This document shows positions 36,687 through 46,344 of a stretch of DNA of 64,000 nucleotides, one piece after another. Position 1 is the stretch's first letter. Each line of letters begins with the position of its first letter. Below the pieces are notes generated by a model. It searched no databases, had not been told where the DNA came from, and was given only the letters and a program-made list of their open reading frames with translations. Made by a program: the position numbers and the translations under genes. This stretch comes from Crocinitomicaceae bacterium (GTDB lineage Bacteria; Bacteroidota; Bacteroidia; Flavobacteriales_D; Crocinitomicaceae), in contig JAKVAQ010000023.1 in NCBI GenBank assembly GCA_022447665.1, positions 1 through 64,000 on the forward strand, in the 5' to 3' direction.

Positions 36687-37325
36687 TTGCATTATAAGAC
36701 GCAAAACATCATCGAAAATGACAATATTAGGTTTTCAATAATCCTTTATGCTGATGCGCTACCACTCTATCCTGAGGAGAATTTAAGTAAAGCAGATTTG
36801 CAAAAATATAATCGAGCTAAATCACGTAAAAGAAAATTAGAAATCTTTTATTCAAGCATATTATGGAAAACCTTTGGAATACAGGAGGAAATCAAGTATT
36901 CTGGTTTAGGTTCTCCAGAACTTAAAACCGGACATCTAAGTAAGTCTCATTGTTCACAACAAGTAGGCATACTCGTTTCGAAGAATGCACCTTTTGGTAT
37001 TGACCTAGAAGCAGTTGATGAGAAGGTTCATCGTGTTAAAAATAAATTTTTGCACCCAGACGAAGAAAAACGATTCGAAACAGACAAGACCATTAACTTA
37101 ATAAGAATCTGGAGTATTAAAGAGGCTACCTTTAAATTCTTGAAATTAAGCGGAGTTACATTTAAGGAAATGCTTTGTGTGACAAGCCTAGATGAAAATC
37201 AAGGCTCCATTGTTGTAGACCACCCCGATTATAGAGGAGTCCTTGCTGTTAAACATTGGATTTCACAAAGTAATGGAATGGTTTATTCCTTAGTGGGAAA
37301 ACCGGCGGATATTTCTAAACTATAG
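36687..37325 (+). CDS. 4'-phosphopantetheinyl transferase superfamily protein
   Basis: 212 residues from a TTG start. GIDLE (104-108) and WSIKEA (142-147) are the Mg2+/CoA motifs of the Sfp/AcpT family. It converts apo carrier proteins to holo forms using CoA. The small length and single-domain organisation suit the primary-metabolism type. Start position is uncertain because no ATG lies upstream. It is divergent from ahcY, with a 71-base gap. Confidence 0.8.
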   Translation: MHYKTQNIIENDNIRFSIILYADALPLYPEENLSKADLQKYNRAKSRKRKLEIFYSSILWKTFGIQEEIKYSGLGSPELKTGHLSKSHCSQQVGILVSKNAPFGIDLEAVDEKVHRVKNKFLHPDEEKRFETDKTINLIRIWSIKEATFKFLKLSGVTFKEMLCVTSLDENQGSIVVDHPDYRGVLAVKHWISQSNGMVYSLVGKPADISKL

Positions 37326-37372
37326 CACAACCTTTTAGGCCTCGCATACGTATTAATTAGAGTCAAGTTAGA

Positions 37373-38575
37373 ATGTTCTTTTTTCAATCAAATAACACAA
37401 AGGTTTTAGGCATATTGTTGTTCCTATTCAGCTTCATGGGTAATGCACAGAATGGATGGCATCAAAAAGCATCGCATGGCGGCGATGCAAGACACAGAAG
37501 CACTGCATTTGCCATAGGAAACAAAGGGTATTTCGGTGGAGGTCACATCAATTCTGGCGTTGAAGTCACCTACTCTGATTATTGGCAATTTGATCCATCA
37601 ACAAATTCATGGTCTCAAATAGCGGATTTTGGAGGAGGTAAAAGATATCACTCCACGGCTTTTACAATTGGAAACTGGGCTTATGTTGGCTGTGGAGAAG
37701 ATGGAGCAGACACCTATCATAATGACTTATGGAAGTATAGCCCAATTGTCAATACCTGGTTTCCATGCACTGCTCTACCGGGAAATCCGAGACGAGGAGC
37801 TGTTGCATTCGTAATTGGGGACTATGCTTATTTTGGAACAGGGCAAAGTGATTTCGGCTATGAAGTAGATTTCTACAAATTTGATCCAGTATCTGAAACC
37901 TGGACAACTATTGCCGACTTTATAGGTCAAGCTCGATCAGGAGCTGTTGCATTCTCGCATCAAGGTCTTGGATATCTGGGTACTGGACATATCCTCGGTG
38001 ATGCCACAAAGGATTTTTATAGTTATGACCCTATTACCGATACATGGGAACAAAAAGCTAACGTTGGAACCTTTCTAAGACAGGACGCTACAGGTTTTGT
38101 CTTGAATGGTAAAGGCTATATTGTAACAGGAAATAATGACTCTGGAGACTCTACATATAATGATGTTTGGGAATACAATTTCGACACCGATGAATGGAAA
38201 GAGCTTGAGGAGTTTCCGGGAACCCGAAGACGCTATATGGTTTCTTTCGTTATTGACAACATTGCCTACGCAGGTTCTGGTACAAGCGGGACTAACCTGA
38301 GAGACTTTTGGGCATTTCAGCCTTTTCTAAACAAGAGCCTTGAGAATAGACCCGAAATAAAATTAGGCCCTAATCCTTCATCTGATCTCATGGACATCTC
38401 TATTCCAAATGAATCTGTAGAACTAAAAATATTTGATCTTGACGGAAAATTAGTTTATACAAGATCTTTTAATGAACATACTCAAATTAGAAAATCAGAA
38501 ATAGGAACGGGCAAATTCATCTTAACACTAATTACTAGAAATCAAAGAATTAATCAAAGAATTATATTTGTATAA
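37373..38575 (+). CDS. Secreted kelch-repeat protein with T9SS sorting domain
   Basis: 400 residues with a signal peptide (ending FMGNA-QNG). Six kelch repeats (segments RSTAFAIGNKGYFGGG, HSTAFTIGNWAYVGCG and similar, each followed by WxxxDP-like strands) form a six-bladed propeller over about 35-315. The last ~75 residues are a T9SS domain: KLGPNPSSDLM, then FDLDGKLVYTR and GTGKFILTLI. Such proteins are surface or extracellular binding modules. It separates the PPTase and GGGP synthase genes and is directly followed by the latter. Confidence 0.85.
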   Translation: MFFFQSNNTKVLGILLFLFSFMGNAQNGWHQKASHGGDARHRSTAFAIGNKGYFGGGHINSGVEVTYSDYWQFDPSTNSWSQIADFGGGKRYHSTAFTIGNWAYVGCGEDGADTYHNDLWKYSPIVNTWFPCTALPGNPRRGAVAFVIGDYAYFGTGQSDFGYEVDFYKFDPVSETWTTIADFIGQARSGAVAFSHQGLGYLGTGHILGDATKDFYSYDPITDTWEQKANVGTFLRQDATGFVLNGKGYIVTGNNDSGDSTYNDVWEYNFDTDEWKELEEFPGTRRRYMVSFVIDNIAYAGSGTSGTNLRDFWAFQPFLNKSLENRPEIKLGPNPSSDLMDISIPNESVELKIFDLDGKLVYTRSFNEHTQIRKSEIGTGKFILTLITRNQRINQRIIFV

Positions 38576-39316
38576 GTGGAGTTTTTTGGAAAAAAAATAG
38601 AATCGAACAAATCTTTGATCGCTGTTCTCATCGACCCTGATAAGACATCTGAACATTCTGCACTTCAAAATCTTGTTAAAAAGATAGAGTTTGCAAACAT
38701 CGATTTTATTTTCATTGGTGGAAGTAGCGTAAAAGAAGAAGATTTTAACCGTTGCTTAGATAATCTAAAGGCGATTACTAAAGTACCAGTTGTAATATTC
38801 CCAGGAGGGCCCTCGCAAGTTTCTCTCAAAGCTGACGGTATGCTTTTATTAAGCCTTATTTCAGGAAGAAATCCTGATTATTTAATAGGGCACCACGTTC
38901 AATCTGCACCAAAACTCAAAGAACTTAAGGAAAAACTTTTACCTACAGGATATATCTTACTCGATGGAGGCAATAATTCTGCTGTTGCCTACATTAGTCA
39001 AACAAGTCCGATACCTCAGTCAAATCCGGAGATAGCAGTTAATACAGCCATTGCCGGAGAACTTTTAGGTCTTAAAGCCATTTTTATAGATGCTGGCTCA
39101 GGAGCCCATCATTCAGCAAATGAAAATCTGATAAAAAGACTGAGATCAGAGATAAACGTTCCGTTAATTGTAGGAGGAGGAGTAAAATCCATTGAGCGAA
39201 TACAAGAATTGGAAAATGCTGGTGCAGACATAATTGTAATTGGAAATAAAATAGAAGAAGACATTGATTTCTTGCTAGATATAGCTTCGATTAGAACAAC
39301 TAAAATTAATGAATAA
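38576..39316 (+). CDS. Geranylgeranylglyceryl/heptaprenylglyceryl phosphate synthase-family protein
   Basis: 246 residues, TIM barrel. AVLIDPDKT, FIFIGGSS and the phosphate-binding VGGGVKSIERIQ plus AGADIIVIGNKI match the GGGP synthase/PcrB family. Such enzymes join an isoprenyl group to sn-glycerol-1-phosphate. Bacterial group II members are common in Bacteroidota, where the product is not established in all species. It starts with GTG directly after the kelch stop and overlaps the next gene by eight bases. The nearby PPTase is part of the same conserved neighbourhood. Confidence 0.85.
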   Translation: MEFFGKKIESNKSLIAVLIDPDKTSEHSALQNLVKKIEFANIDFIFIGGSSVKEEDFNRCLDNLKAITKVPVVIFPGGPSQVSLKADGMLLLSLISGRNPDYLIGHHVQSAPKLKELKEKLLPTGYILLDGGNNSAVAYISQTSPIPQSNPEIAVNTAIAGELLGLKAIFIDAGSGAHHSANENLIKRLRSEINVPLIVGGGVKSIERIQELENAGADIIVIGNKIEEDIDFLLDIASIRTTKINE

Positions 39317-41909
39317 GTTATTCGTCCTAATATCAACATTATTTAGCGGACTAGGTTTTGCACAAGTGCTTGAAGCTCCGACTGCTAGTTTTGCTCCAGG
39401 AGTTTATCTTGGTCCAATAGACATCTCCCTTTCTCACCCTGAACCAGGTGTAACGATTTTCTACACCCTAAATGGAGATGAGCCAGGACCTGGAGACCTT
39501 GTATACTCAGGAAGCATAACGTTAGACAATAGGTCTGGGGATCCCAACAGTTATTCGACGATTCCAACAAATCCATCATTCACTTACCCGATGGGAGCAT
39601 ACAATGCCTCGCGCGCGAATAACCGTGGATGGTTACCCCCATTTACTACTATTTATAAGGTGAATGTTTTACGATTTAGAGCGTACAAACCTGGAACAGT
39701 TCCTAGTGAAACCGTAACAAAAACCTACATCATTGATCCAGCCGGAACATCTTTATATACATTCCCTATTGTATCAATAGTGCTAGACAGCATAGATTTG
39801 TTCTCTAACGAAAGTGGTATTTACGTTTTTGGTGACCATCCTGATGGAAACTACTCCAACAAAGGAGCCGCTTGGGAAAGAATCTCCCATTTCGAATACT
39901 TTGAACCAGATGGAACACTGGGTTACGCGCAAAATTCTAGGGCTCGAATACACGGAGGAGGAACTAGACATTCTACTAAAAAGAACTTCAGACTTTATGG
40001 AGAAACTGGAGAGAACAATAATTTTGAATACCAATTCTTTGACAACCTGGAGATTGATAGATTTAAGCGTATTCTAATTAGAGCTGGAGGACACAGGCCA
40101 GACTGCTTTCCACGCGATGATTTGGCCAATATGTTCACAGAGGGTCTAAATGCGGATCAACAACACTTTAAACACATCATCCTATTTTTAAATGGAGAAT
40201 ATTGGGGCATTCATGCCATTAAGGAACGTGTGGACAAATATTTTCTTCAAAATCAATTTGGTATTGATGACAACGAGATAACGATACTAGACCAAGAATT
40301 CGATGTACAAGACGGTTACGCCGCAGACAGTTTGGAAATGGCCATTCTTGAAGATTTTATAAACGTTAATGATATGAACGATCCTGCCAATTATCAATAC
40401 GCATTGGACAGAATTGACATGGATAGTTACATCGATTACATGTGTGCGGAAATCTTCCTCAGTAATGAAGACTGGGTCTACTCCAACGTTGTGATATGGA
40501 GAAAAACCGGACCTTATGATCCTTCAAAACCCGCAGGGCATGATGGGAAGTTTAGGTGGGTGTTTTATGATTTTGATGGTGCTTTCGGTGGGTCATGCAA
40601 CAACGCATACTACACTGTAAACACATTAGGAAGCGCCACTGTTGAAACAGGTATTTATACTTCATACACCAGATTTTTCCGTGGATTACTTGAAAATGAT
40701 GGTTTTAGAGCACGATTTATAAATCGCATGTGCGACCTCTCTAACTCCTGGTTCAAATCAACAGTAACTACAGACAAATTATGGAATCTGTATGACAAAT
40801 TAACACCAGAAATGCTTGAAAATGTTGAGCGTTGGCGATACCCATCAATGGCTACCAACTTGGCAGATAGAGCTCTAGAAACACCTTCACTTGATAGATG
40901 GAACGAGACTTTTGATTTATTGGATAGATTCTTAAGAAGGAGAGCCTCCAAAGTAGTAGAGGATATTATGCAAAAATGGTCCTATACGGATACCTCTTTC
41001 GTTACTATTGACGTTAATAACCTAGAAATGGGGCAAGTAAAACTGAGCAGCATTACTATAAACGAGCAGCTTCAGGGTGTAGATGCGGGTATTTATCCAT
41101 GGACTGGTCGTTATATTAATGACGTTGAAATCCCTCTTGTCGCGCAAGCCTATCCAGGCTACGAATTTGTTGAATGGTTGGAAACAGGCAACACCAATGA
41201 CTCAATTATGATTTCTATCAACAGCGATTCAACCTTTACGGCAGTTTTTCAGGAAAGCAGTTCTTTTCAAAATGTCTTGATCAATGAGCTAATGCCATCT
41301 AATGATGCAAGTTATAGCGATATTTTTGGAGATTTTGATGATTGGTTAGAGTTTTACAATCCAAACCCTTATCCAGTTTCACTCGGTAATTGCATCATGG
41401 AAAGAGACGGTCTTACCTGGACTATTCCAAATGATTTTATCATAGATGCCAACGGATTTAAAATTCTGTGGTTTGACGACGAAGAATACCAAGGAGAAAA
41501 TCATGTTAGTTTTAAACTACCCAATAACGAACACACTGTATTTCTGAAAAATGTGAATGGAGATATTATTGACCAAATAACATATCCGGACACCGAAACA
41601 GATAACTCATATGGAAGATTCCCTAATGGTAGCGGAACTTTTGCAAACTTCACTTACCCTACACCGCTCCAAACCAATGATTTGACTAGTACCTCAGCTT
41701 ACAATTATCAACCTTTGTATGCTTATCCAAATCCAAGTAAAGATTTTATGAATCTTAGCAGAGTATCTAGTTTCCAAATTTTTGATTTACAGGGTAGACT
41801 GATTAAAGCAGAAAACTCTACAAATCAAATCAATGTTGAAACCCTGAACAAAGGAACATACATACTCAAAACAGATCTAGGCGAGACACTTAAAATTATC
41901 GTACAATAA
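39309..41909 (+). CDS. Secreted CotH-family kinase with lamin-tail and T9SS domains
   Basis: 866 residues. Signal peptide (ending GLGFA-Q); chitobiase-like/CHB_HEX domain (about 23-140); CotH kinase domain (about 150-500) with RIHGGGTRHSTKKNF, KERVDK, SNEDW (385-389) and YDFDGAFGG (DFD at 421-423); an InlB-repeat-like piece; lamin-tail domain (about 655-790); and a T9SS C-terminus (YAYPNPSKD, FDLQGRL, KGTYILKT). CotH proteins are atypical kinases of spore coats in Bacillus; here the catalytic Asp/Lys pattern looks intact. Its substrate is unknown. The chain is coupled to the FG-GAP gene by an adjacent stop and start. Confidence 0.82.
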   Translation: MNKLFVLISTLFSGLGFAQVLEAPTASFAPGVYLGPIDISLSHPEPGVTIFYTLNGDEPGPGDLVYSGSITLDNRSGDPNSYSTIPTNPSFTYPMGAYNASRANNRGWLPPFTTIYKVNVLRFRAYKPGTVPSETVTKTYIIDPAGTSLYTFPIVSIVLDSIDLFSNESGIYVFGDHPDGNYSNKGAAWERISHFEYFEPDGTLGYAQNSRARIHGGGTRHSTKKNFRLYGETGENNNFEYQFFDNLEIDRFKRILIRAGGHRPDCFPRDDLANMFTEGLNADQQHFKHIILFLNGEYWGIHAIKERVDKYFLQNQFGIDDNEITILDQEFDVQDGYAADSLEMAILEDFINVNDMNDPANYQYALDRIDMDSYIDYMCAEIFLSNEDWVYSNVVIWRKTGPYDPSKPAGHDGKFRWVFYDFDGAFGGSCNNAYYTVNTLGSATVETGIYTSYTRFFRGLLENDGFRARFINRMCDLSNSWFKSTVTTDKLWNLYDKLTPEMLENVERWRYPSMATNLADRALETPSLDRWNETFDLLDRFLRRRASKVVEDIMQKWSYTDTSFVTIDVNNLEMGQVKLSSITINEQLQGVDAGIYPWTGRYINDVEIPLVAQAYPGYEFVEWLETGNTNDSIMISINSDSTFTAVFQESSSFQNVLINELMPSNDASYSDIFGDFDDWLEFYNPNPYPVSLGNCIMERDGLTWTIPNDFIIDANGFKILWFDDEEYQGENHVSFKLPNNEHTVFLKNVNGDIIDQITYPDTETDNSYGRFPNGSGTFANFTYPTPLQTNDLTSTSAYNYQPLYAYPNPSKDFMNLSRVSSFQIFDLQGRLIKAENSTNQINVETLNKGTYILKTDLGETLKIIVQ

Positions 41910-44210
41910 ATGAAAATATTAAGTACAATATCGTTTATAGTTTTTACTTGCGTAGGTTTTGGTCAGGTTTATGAGGAAATTTACAAAGCAGTTTCATCGG
42001 ATCGAGAAATTGATGATAGAGCAGGTTATGCTGTAGCAGTTGAAGGAGATTATGCCGTAGTAGGTGCTTATGGAGATGATTTTTCGAGCGAAAACGAAGG
42101 CTCTGTTTATGTCTACAAAAGAACTGGAGTATCGTCTTGGGACTTTCTACAAAAGCTTACCTCATCGGATCAAGAGGGGTATGACAGATTCGGTTGGTCT
42201 GTTGCTATGGATAATGATTATTTAGTTGTTGGAGCATACGCTGAAGATGATGATTTATCGGGTGGAGATTCTAAATCCAAAGCAGGTTCTGCATATGTAT
42301 TTAAAAGAGATGGAAGTGGAATGTACATAGAAGTACAAAAACTAATTGCACCTGACAGAGATGTTGGTGATGAATTCGGTTGGTCTGTTGACATTCATGA
42401 CTCTACAATAGTTGTTGGTGCGCATACCGAAGATCATTCAGATCTGGGAAGCGCAGACTATGAGTATAATGCAGGATCTGTATACATGTTTGATTTGGAC
42501 ATAACCGGAACGTGGAATTTTAGTCAGAAAGTTGTTCCAATTGAACGTAATGATGACCACGTATACCCAGAAGGTTATTCTGGGGAAGACCTATCTGATT
42601 TATTTGGAGGCTGCGTAGCGATTTCAGGGGATTACATGATTGTTGGATCCCACATGCATGATTACGGACCGGGCGCCTCTGCCTATCAATGGAATGCTGG
42701 AACTGCTTACATTTTTGAGCGTGATGGAACAGGAACTTGGAATCAAGCAATAAAACTATTAAGCTTTGATCGTGACGCTTGGGATAGATTTGGTTGGGAT
42801 GTTGATATTGACTCAAATGTAGCCGTTGTATGTGCAAGAGCCGAAGATGAAGGTCCTGATGGAGTTACCGAATACATGCACAACACTGGATCCGTATACA
42901 TCTATGAGAGAAATGCTGGAGGCTCATGGTTATTAGACCAAAAAATAATTGCAAGTGACAGAGAGCCAGGAGATCATTTTGGCAATGGATTAAGTATTGA
43001 TGGGGATATTATTGTTTTAGCCACACACTCAAATAATACTGATGCATCTGGAGGAGACACACAGGATAATGCAGGTGCCGCGTACGTTTTTCATAATGAC
43101 GGAGGTACTTGGACGCAACATCAAAAGTTAGTAGCATCTGATAGAGATGTAGATGACGAATTTGGTTGGGACGCTAGAGTTGAGGGAAACACCGTAATTG
43201 TAGGAGCACCATATCAAAAATTTGACGCCACAGGCGCTAGTCCGATTGAGGAGGCTGGGGCTGCATATTTCTTCAGCCAGGATATTTGCGAAGATGGATT
43301 TAGTACATTAGATACGACAATTTGCAGCGGCCAAAGTATTACGATTGAAGGAAGTACATACGATAGCGAAGGCACCTTCATTAACACCTTCACTAAACCA
43401 GACGGTTGCGACTCAACTATTACGATAAACTTAACATTAACTCCCCCTCCAGTATATTACAAAACAGTAAACCTATGTTATGGTCTTAGTTACTCTATTG
43501 GAGGCACAACCTATACCACAAGTGGAATCTATAATGACACGCTCACTGCCACAGGCGGTTGTGACAGCGTAGTTGTGACAGACTTGACGATTGAAGACGA
43601 AAACGCTGTAACACAAGAAGTGAGTATATGTTGGGGAGAAGAATACTCTATAGGCGCATCAACTTATAATGTGAGTGGAACCTATACCGACATTATTACT
43701 TCATCAACCTTTTGTGATAGTGTGATAACGACGATTCTAACTGTAGAGCTTCCGGTAAACATAGCAGTAACGGCTTCAGGGAGCCAACTCAGCGCGGCCG
43801 CTGCTGATGCAGAGTATCAATGGATGAAATGTGAAAATGATTTCACTATACCTGGTGCCACGAATCAAACTTATATCGCAAGTACTGCTGGCGAATACGC
43901 GGTAATCGTAACAGAAAATGGATGCACTGACACTTCTTCTTGCGTCTTTATTAGCTCAGTCGGGATAACAGATACCGATTTCGAGTTTAGCATCTTCCCT
44001 AACCCAACCAATTCTAAAATAATTCTAAGTTTTGAGAACCCTTCGCGACGCACGATAGAAGTATTGGATCAATCAGGAAAAATATTGCTTGTAGAGTATA
44101 ATAGCGAAAACTCTGTCGAATTAGACTTCAGTAAATTTGATGCAGGCATATATTTTACAAGAATCAGTGGTGCCGGAGCAACAATCACCAAAAAAGTACT
44201 AAAGAATTAA
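41910..44210 (+). CDS. Secreted seven-bladed FG-GAP protein with T9SS domain
   Basis: 766 residues with a signal peptide (ending VGFGQ). Seven FG-GAP-like repeats (AVAVEGDYAVVGAYGDD, SVAMDNDYLVVGAYAED and so on) fit an integrin-alpha-like seven-bladed propeller. Three Cys-containing repeats (about 470-640) each have a CxG start and a CDS end. A PKD/Ig-like segment follows, then a T9SS domain (FPNPTNSK, VLDQSGKI, DAGIYFTRI). It is translated right after the CotH gene. The protein may be an adhesin or kinase substrate; both are inference. Confidence 0.82.
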   Translation: MKILSTISFIVFTCVGFGQVYEEIYKAVSSDREIDDRAGYAVAVEGDYAVVGAYGDDFSSENEGSVYVYKRTGVSSWDFLQKLTSSDQEGYDRFGWSVAMDNDYLVVGAYAEDDDLSGGDSKSKAGSAYVFKRDGSGMYIEVQKLIAPDRDVGDEFGWSVDIHDSTIVVGAHTEDHSDLGSADYEYNAGSVYMFDLDITGTWNFSQKVVPIERNDDHVYPEGYSGEDLSDLFGGCVAISGDYMIVGSHMHDYGPGASAYQWNAGTAYIFERDGTGTWNQAIKLLSFDRDAWDRFGWDVDIDSNVAVVCARAEDEGPDGVTEYMHNTGSVYIYERNAGGSWLLDQKIIASDREPGDHFGNGLSIDGDIIVLATHSNNTDASGGDTQDNAGAAYVFHNDGGTWTQHQKLVASDRDVDDEFGWDARVEGNTVIVGAPYQKFDATGASPIEEAGAAYFFSQDICEDGFSTLDTTICSGQSITIEGSTYDSEGTFINTFTKPDGCDSTITINLTLTPPPVYYKTVNLCYGLSYSIGGTTYTTSGIYNDTLTATGGCDSVVVTDLTIEDENAVTQEVSICWGEEYSIGASTYNVSGTYTDIITSSTFCDSVITTILTVELPVNIAVTASGSQLSAAAADAEYQWMKCENDFTIPGATNQTYIASTAGEYAVIVTENGCTDTSSCVFISSVGITDTDFEFSIFPNPTNSKIILSFENPSRRTIEVLDQSGKILLVEYNSENSVELDFSKFDAGIYFTRISGAGATITKKVLKN

Positions 44211-45052
44211 TGGGTAAGATTTACGCCTCCCAATGGTCCGACTACGAGTTAATCGATGCTGGAGGAGGACTCAAACTAGAACGATGGGGGAAAATAATCA
44301 CTATTAGACCTGATGTAAATGCTTACTTCAAGTCAGGAGATCCACATTCTAAATGGCGACAAATTGCTCACGCAGAATTTATTGAAAGTTCTCACACAAA
44401 AGGCGAATGGAAATTCCTCAAGGACACTAAAAAGGAATGGACAATAGAATACAACACCTTGGTATTTAACCTTAGGTTCACTCCTTTCAAACATGTAGGC
44501 CTCTTTCCTGAACAAGAGTTTAATTGGAAGTGGATTCATGAAAACATTACAGAAAAATCACGCGTACTAAATCTTTTCGCATACACTGGAGCGGCAAGTA
44601 TAGCGGCGAGAAAAGAAGTTGCAGAGGTATACCATGTAGACTCTATAAAAACAGTAAACAATTGGGCAAAATTAAATATGGAGAGTTCAGGACTCGTGGA
44701 TGTTCGCTGGGTCACTGAGGATGCTCTTAAATTTGCTTCCCGTGAGCAAAAACGTGGAAACTCATACGATTGTATTCTTATGGATCCACCGGCATTTGGT
44801 TTAGGACCGAATAAAAAACGCTGGAAAATTGAAAATCACTATAAAGCTTTAATCGATGCGGCGCTCAACATTCTTAATCCTGGAGGAAAGATCATTTTAA
44901 ACACCTATTCTCCCAAATTGAATGAGCAGAAAATCAAAGAATTTGTTTTGAGCAAAAATGGAATTAAGAATTTCACAACAGATACTCTTTGCATAAAATC
45001 CAAATCAGGCAAGCGACTTGAATATGGAATTAGGACATTTTTAGAGAAGTAA
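44210..45052 (+). CDS. Class I SAM-dependent rRNA methyltransferase (RlmI/RlmK type)
   Basis: 280 residues. NLFAYTGAASIAA is the SAM motif, ILMDPPAFGLGPNKKRW is the NPPY-like catalytic motif, and PGGKIILNTYSP follows. This matches the SAM-methyltransferase domain of RlmI/RlmK m5C/m2G-type enzymes; there is no PUA domain, so the exact target cannot be stated. It starts in a TAATG overlap with the FG-GAP gene, which is unusual company for a housekeeping enzyme. Confidence 0.82.
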   Translation: MGKIYASQWSDYELIDAGGGLKLERWGKIITIRPDVNAYFKSGDPHSKWRQIAHAEFIESSHTKGEWKFLKDTKKEWTIEYNTLVFNLRFTPFKHVGLFPEQEFNWKWIHENITEKSRVLNLFAYTGAASIAARKEVAEVYHVDSIKTVNNWAKLNMESSGLVDVRWVTEDALKFASREQKRGNSYDCILMDPPAFGLGPNKKRWKIENHYKALIDAALNILNPGGKIILNTYSPKLNEQKIKEFVLSKNGIKNFTTDTLCIKSKSGKRLEYGIRTFLEK

Positions 45053-45070
45053 TTCTTTTTCACAAGAATA

Positions 45071-45098
45071 GAAAAAGGCGAACCCTAAAGATCCGCCT
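45071..45098 (-). terminator. Rho-independent terminator after sufD
   Basis: On the minus strand AGGCG-G-A-U-C pairs with GGUUCGCCU (two wobble pairs), followed by UUUUUC. On the plus strand the pairing has mismatches, so it serves the suf genes. Confidence 0.75.
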
Positions 45099-45104
45099 CT
45101 TATC

Positions 45105-46325
45105 TTATAATACCCATCCAAATCTTTGTTCAAATTGCCTGAACAAATAAGATCTTACATCTTCGTTTTCATATTCCTCGATGACCTCTGCTATAAAAGC
45201 TGCTACCAACATTTTTTCAGCATTTCTCTTTGAAATACCTCTCGTTTGAAGATAGAAAATTGCGTTCTCGTCTAGCTGTCCAGTAGTCGATCCATGCGAA
45301 CATTTTACATCATCAGCATAAATCTCGAGTTCTGGTTTTGCGTTAATTGAAGCGGTATCGGAAAGTAATATATTTCCATTGCTTTGAAACGCATTTATTT
45401 GTTGTGCATCTTTTTGAACAATCACGCGACCGTTAAAGACGCCGGTAGACTTATCATCCATCACGTATTTATAATTCTCATTACTTACGCAGTGTGATTT
45501 ATCATGACTAACGAATGTGTGATTATCAACATGATTATTTCCATGCCCCATCACAATTCCATTCAAGTTGGTTTCGCAATTTTCACTCGTTACACGAATA
45601 TTCAGATTGTTTCTTACCAATTGTCCGTATAATGTATTAGTATTAATGGTAAATCTTGAAGAGTTTTCTTGAACAATATTATCATTAGAAACATGTGAAG
45701 TTGACCCTTCTTCCAATTGAAATTTATTCACACTTAAACTAGCGTTTTTACCCACATGCATGCGGCTATAGAAGTTGGTAAACACTTCTTCACTGTTACG
45801 CCCTAAATATGAAAAAACTAACTCTCCTTCTGCGTTATCTCCCACTTCCACATCTACCAACGAAGACTGCAAAATATTCTTACCATATCCTACAAAAATC
45901 AATTGTAAAGGACCATCAGTTCTCTCTCCTTTTCCAAGTTTAATTGAGATTTTACGGTTAATAGTAGCGTTGTTTAGCCACCCAAAAACATCTAAACCAT
46001 CATTTAACTCAGCAGTTTCTGCCGATTCAAATTCAACCTTAAATTTTGTTTTAGTGTATTGACTTAAATCTTCACGAATTACGCCGTTTACAACGACTAA
46101 ATAGTCTTTACAAACGATATCATCGGTAATATTGATATGATCCTCTACTCGATCAACGTTTTTGTAATTTCCGTTGGCTATTTTACCAACTCTGGTATAC
46201 TTCCAATACTCATCGCGAGTCGTTGGGAACTCAGACGCTAAAAACTTCTCCCATGCCTCAGTTTGGTTTTGACCTTGAGGAGGAATAATGTTCTGCGCAA
46301 ACTTTTCGATTTTACTTTCTGCCAT
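45105..46325 (-). CDS. sufD: Fe-S cluster assembly protein SufD
   Basis: 406 residues. A beta-helix scaffold of the SufBC2D complex. The HGSTTGQLDENAIFYLQTRGI motif near the C-terminus and FIAEVIEEY are conserved. It lacks the SufB Cys pattern. It is the last gene before the terminator; no sufS or sufE follows here. Confidence 0.95.
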   Translation of the reverse strand: MAESKIEKFAQNIIPPQGQNQTEAWEKFLASEFPTTRDEYWKYTRVGKIANGNYKNVDRVEDHINITDDIVCKDYLVVVNGVIREDLSQYTKTKFKVEFESAETAELNDGLDVFGWLNNATINRKISIKLGKGERTDGPLQLIFVGYGKNILQSSLVDVEVGDNAEGELVFSYLGRNSEEVFTNFYSRMHVGKNASLSVNKFQLEEGSTSHVSNDNIVQENSSRFTINTNTLYGQLVRNNLNIRVTSENCETNLNGIVMGHGNNHVDNHTFVSHDKSHCVSNENYKYVMDDKSTGVFNGRVIVQKDAQQINAFQSNGNILLSDTASINAKPELEIYADDVKCSHGSTTGQLDENAIFYLQTRGISKRNAEKMLVAAFIAEVIEEYENEDVRSYLFRQFEQRFGWVL

Positions 46326-46344
46326 TTTATGCTAGATTTAATTT

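Noticed and set aside
39783-40077. Overlapping frames on both strands inside the CotH gene
   Set aside because: They are antisense or shifted shadows of a well-supported gene.
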